Source: SIG424 sp045546695 (GTDB taxonomy: Bacteria; Bacillota; Clostridia; UBA1212; UBA1255). From it: a stretch of 56,737 bases of DNA. The position numbers and the translations under genes are program-made. The notes beneath the pieces were generated by a model, which made no database searches, was not told where the DNA came from, and saw nothing but the letters and a program-made list of their open reading frames with translations. Within the stretch, counting starts at the first letter, position 1. Each line of letters begins with the position of its first letter. Below are positions 56,656 through 56,737 of the stretch, one piece after another. The stretch lies in the NCBI GenBank assembly GCA_045546695.1, contig JAZQDE010000047.1, positions 1 to 56,737 of the forward strand, given 5' to 3'.

Positions 56656-56737
56656 ATGCCGATTTTTTGTGACCTTCCTGTTTTGAATGACACTTTTGAT
56701 TTTTATGCTGAGATGCGCGTGCAGTTGTCGCTTGCTT
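56656..56737 (+). CDS. Start of an unidentified protein, cut by the window end
   Basis: An open frame of 27 codons beginning MetProIlePheCysAspLeuProVal continues past the window. There is no ribosome site; the promoter position suggests a leaderless message. An in-frame ATG at 56713 is another possible start but also lacks a ribosome site. The family is not recognised. Confidence 0.4.
   Translation, partial: MPIFCDLPVLNDTFDFYAEMRVQLSLA

Noticed and set aside
1..56737. CRISPR arrays, insertion sequences, prophage or plasmid genes
   Set aside because: No regularly spaced repeats, transposase, integrase, capsid or replication-initiator gene was found.

Overview
The window reads as chromosome from an endospore-forming, Gram-positive Clostridia-type bacterium (Firmicutes). 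The evidence is a gerA-type germinant receptor operon behind a SigG-like promoter, the HrcA/CIRCE heat-shock operon, Firmicutes-style SigA promoters (TTGACA/TATAAT), RNase J, many lipobox lipoproteins, and a small SRP RNA next to dnaX. Composition is moderately AT-rich. No phage, transposon, plasmid or CRISPR signature was seen, so this is mostly housekeeping sequence with lineage-specific islands. The species cannot be named from the sequence alone.

Layout. 0.1-7.4 kb (minus): gdhA, purF, a solitary hisH, then gerA-gerC-gerB. 7.6-8.6 kb (plus): a membrane-anchored metallophosphoesterase whose 3' end overlaps rnj. 8.6-11.9 kb (minus): an ECF transporter S component, lipoate ligase, RNase J. 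At 12.0 kb (plus) there is a 44-residue Cys-rich membrane peptide behind a SigK-like promoter. 12.2-25.7 kb is a long minus-strand series with tiny gaps or ATGA overlaps: GH99/71-like protein, nfo, solute-binding lipoprotein, lspA, rluD, glycosyltransferase 2, membrane protein, PrsA-like lipoprotein, SpoIID-like protein, queA, tgt, yajC. 25.7-30.6 kb: hrcA-grpE-dnaK-dnaJ under a perfect CIRCE. 30.7-32.1 kb (plus): ECF sigma factor plus a putative membrane anti-sigma factor. 32.3-36.8 kb (minus): purE-purM-purH-purD. 36.9-39.1 kb: a surface protein with a Cys-Gly-Ser-Ser C-terminal tail, divergent from an M14 cell-wall peptidase. 39.1-41.2 kb (minus): tRNA-Gln, SRP RNA and dnaX from one promoter.

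41.2-48.5 kb is the most lineage-specific part: two membrane-anchored, probably beta-rich extracytoplasmic proteins; the 3' stub of an L-fucose isomerase gene beside a tRNA-Met/tRNA-Glu pair; two paralogous NlpC/P60-like lipoproteins; and a metallophosphoesterase lipoprotein with a palindrome at its promoter. 48.5-56.7 kb: a heterodimeric ABC exporter with one degenerate ATP site, an alpha/beta hydrolase, an RpiB-family isomerase, a GNAT acetyltransferase, a MocR-like regulator that lacks both its PLP lysine and its C-terminal subdomain, a pyridoxal kinase, and the start of a further gene.

How the parts connect: purF, purEMHD and hisH belong to purine/histidine synthesis, but purC, purL, purN and hisF are absent here. 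The Ger proteins, the M14 peptidase, the SpoIID-like protein and perhaps the Cys-rich peptide belong to spore and cell-wall biology. The least ordinary candidates are the lysine-less MocR beside pyridoxal kinase, the Cys-rich peptide, the cytoplasmic-looking GH99-like protein, and the paired extracytoplasmic propeller-like proteins.
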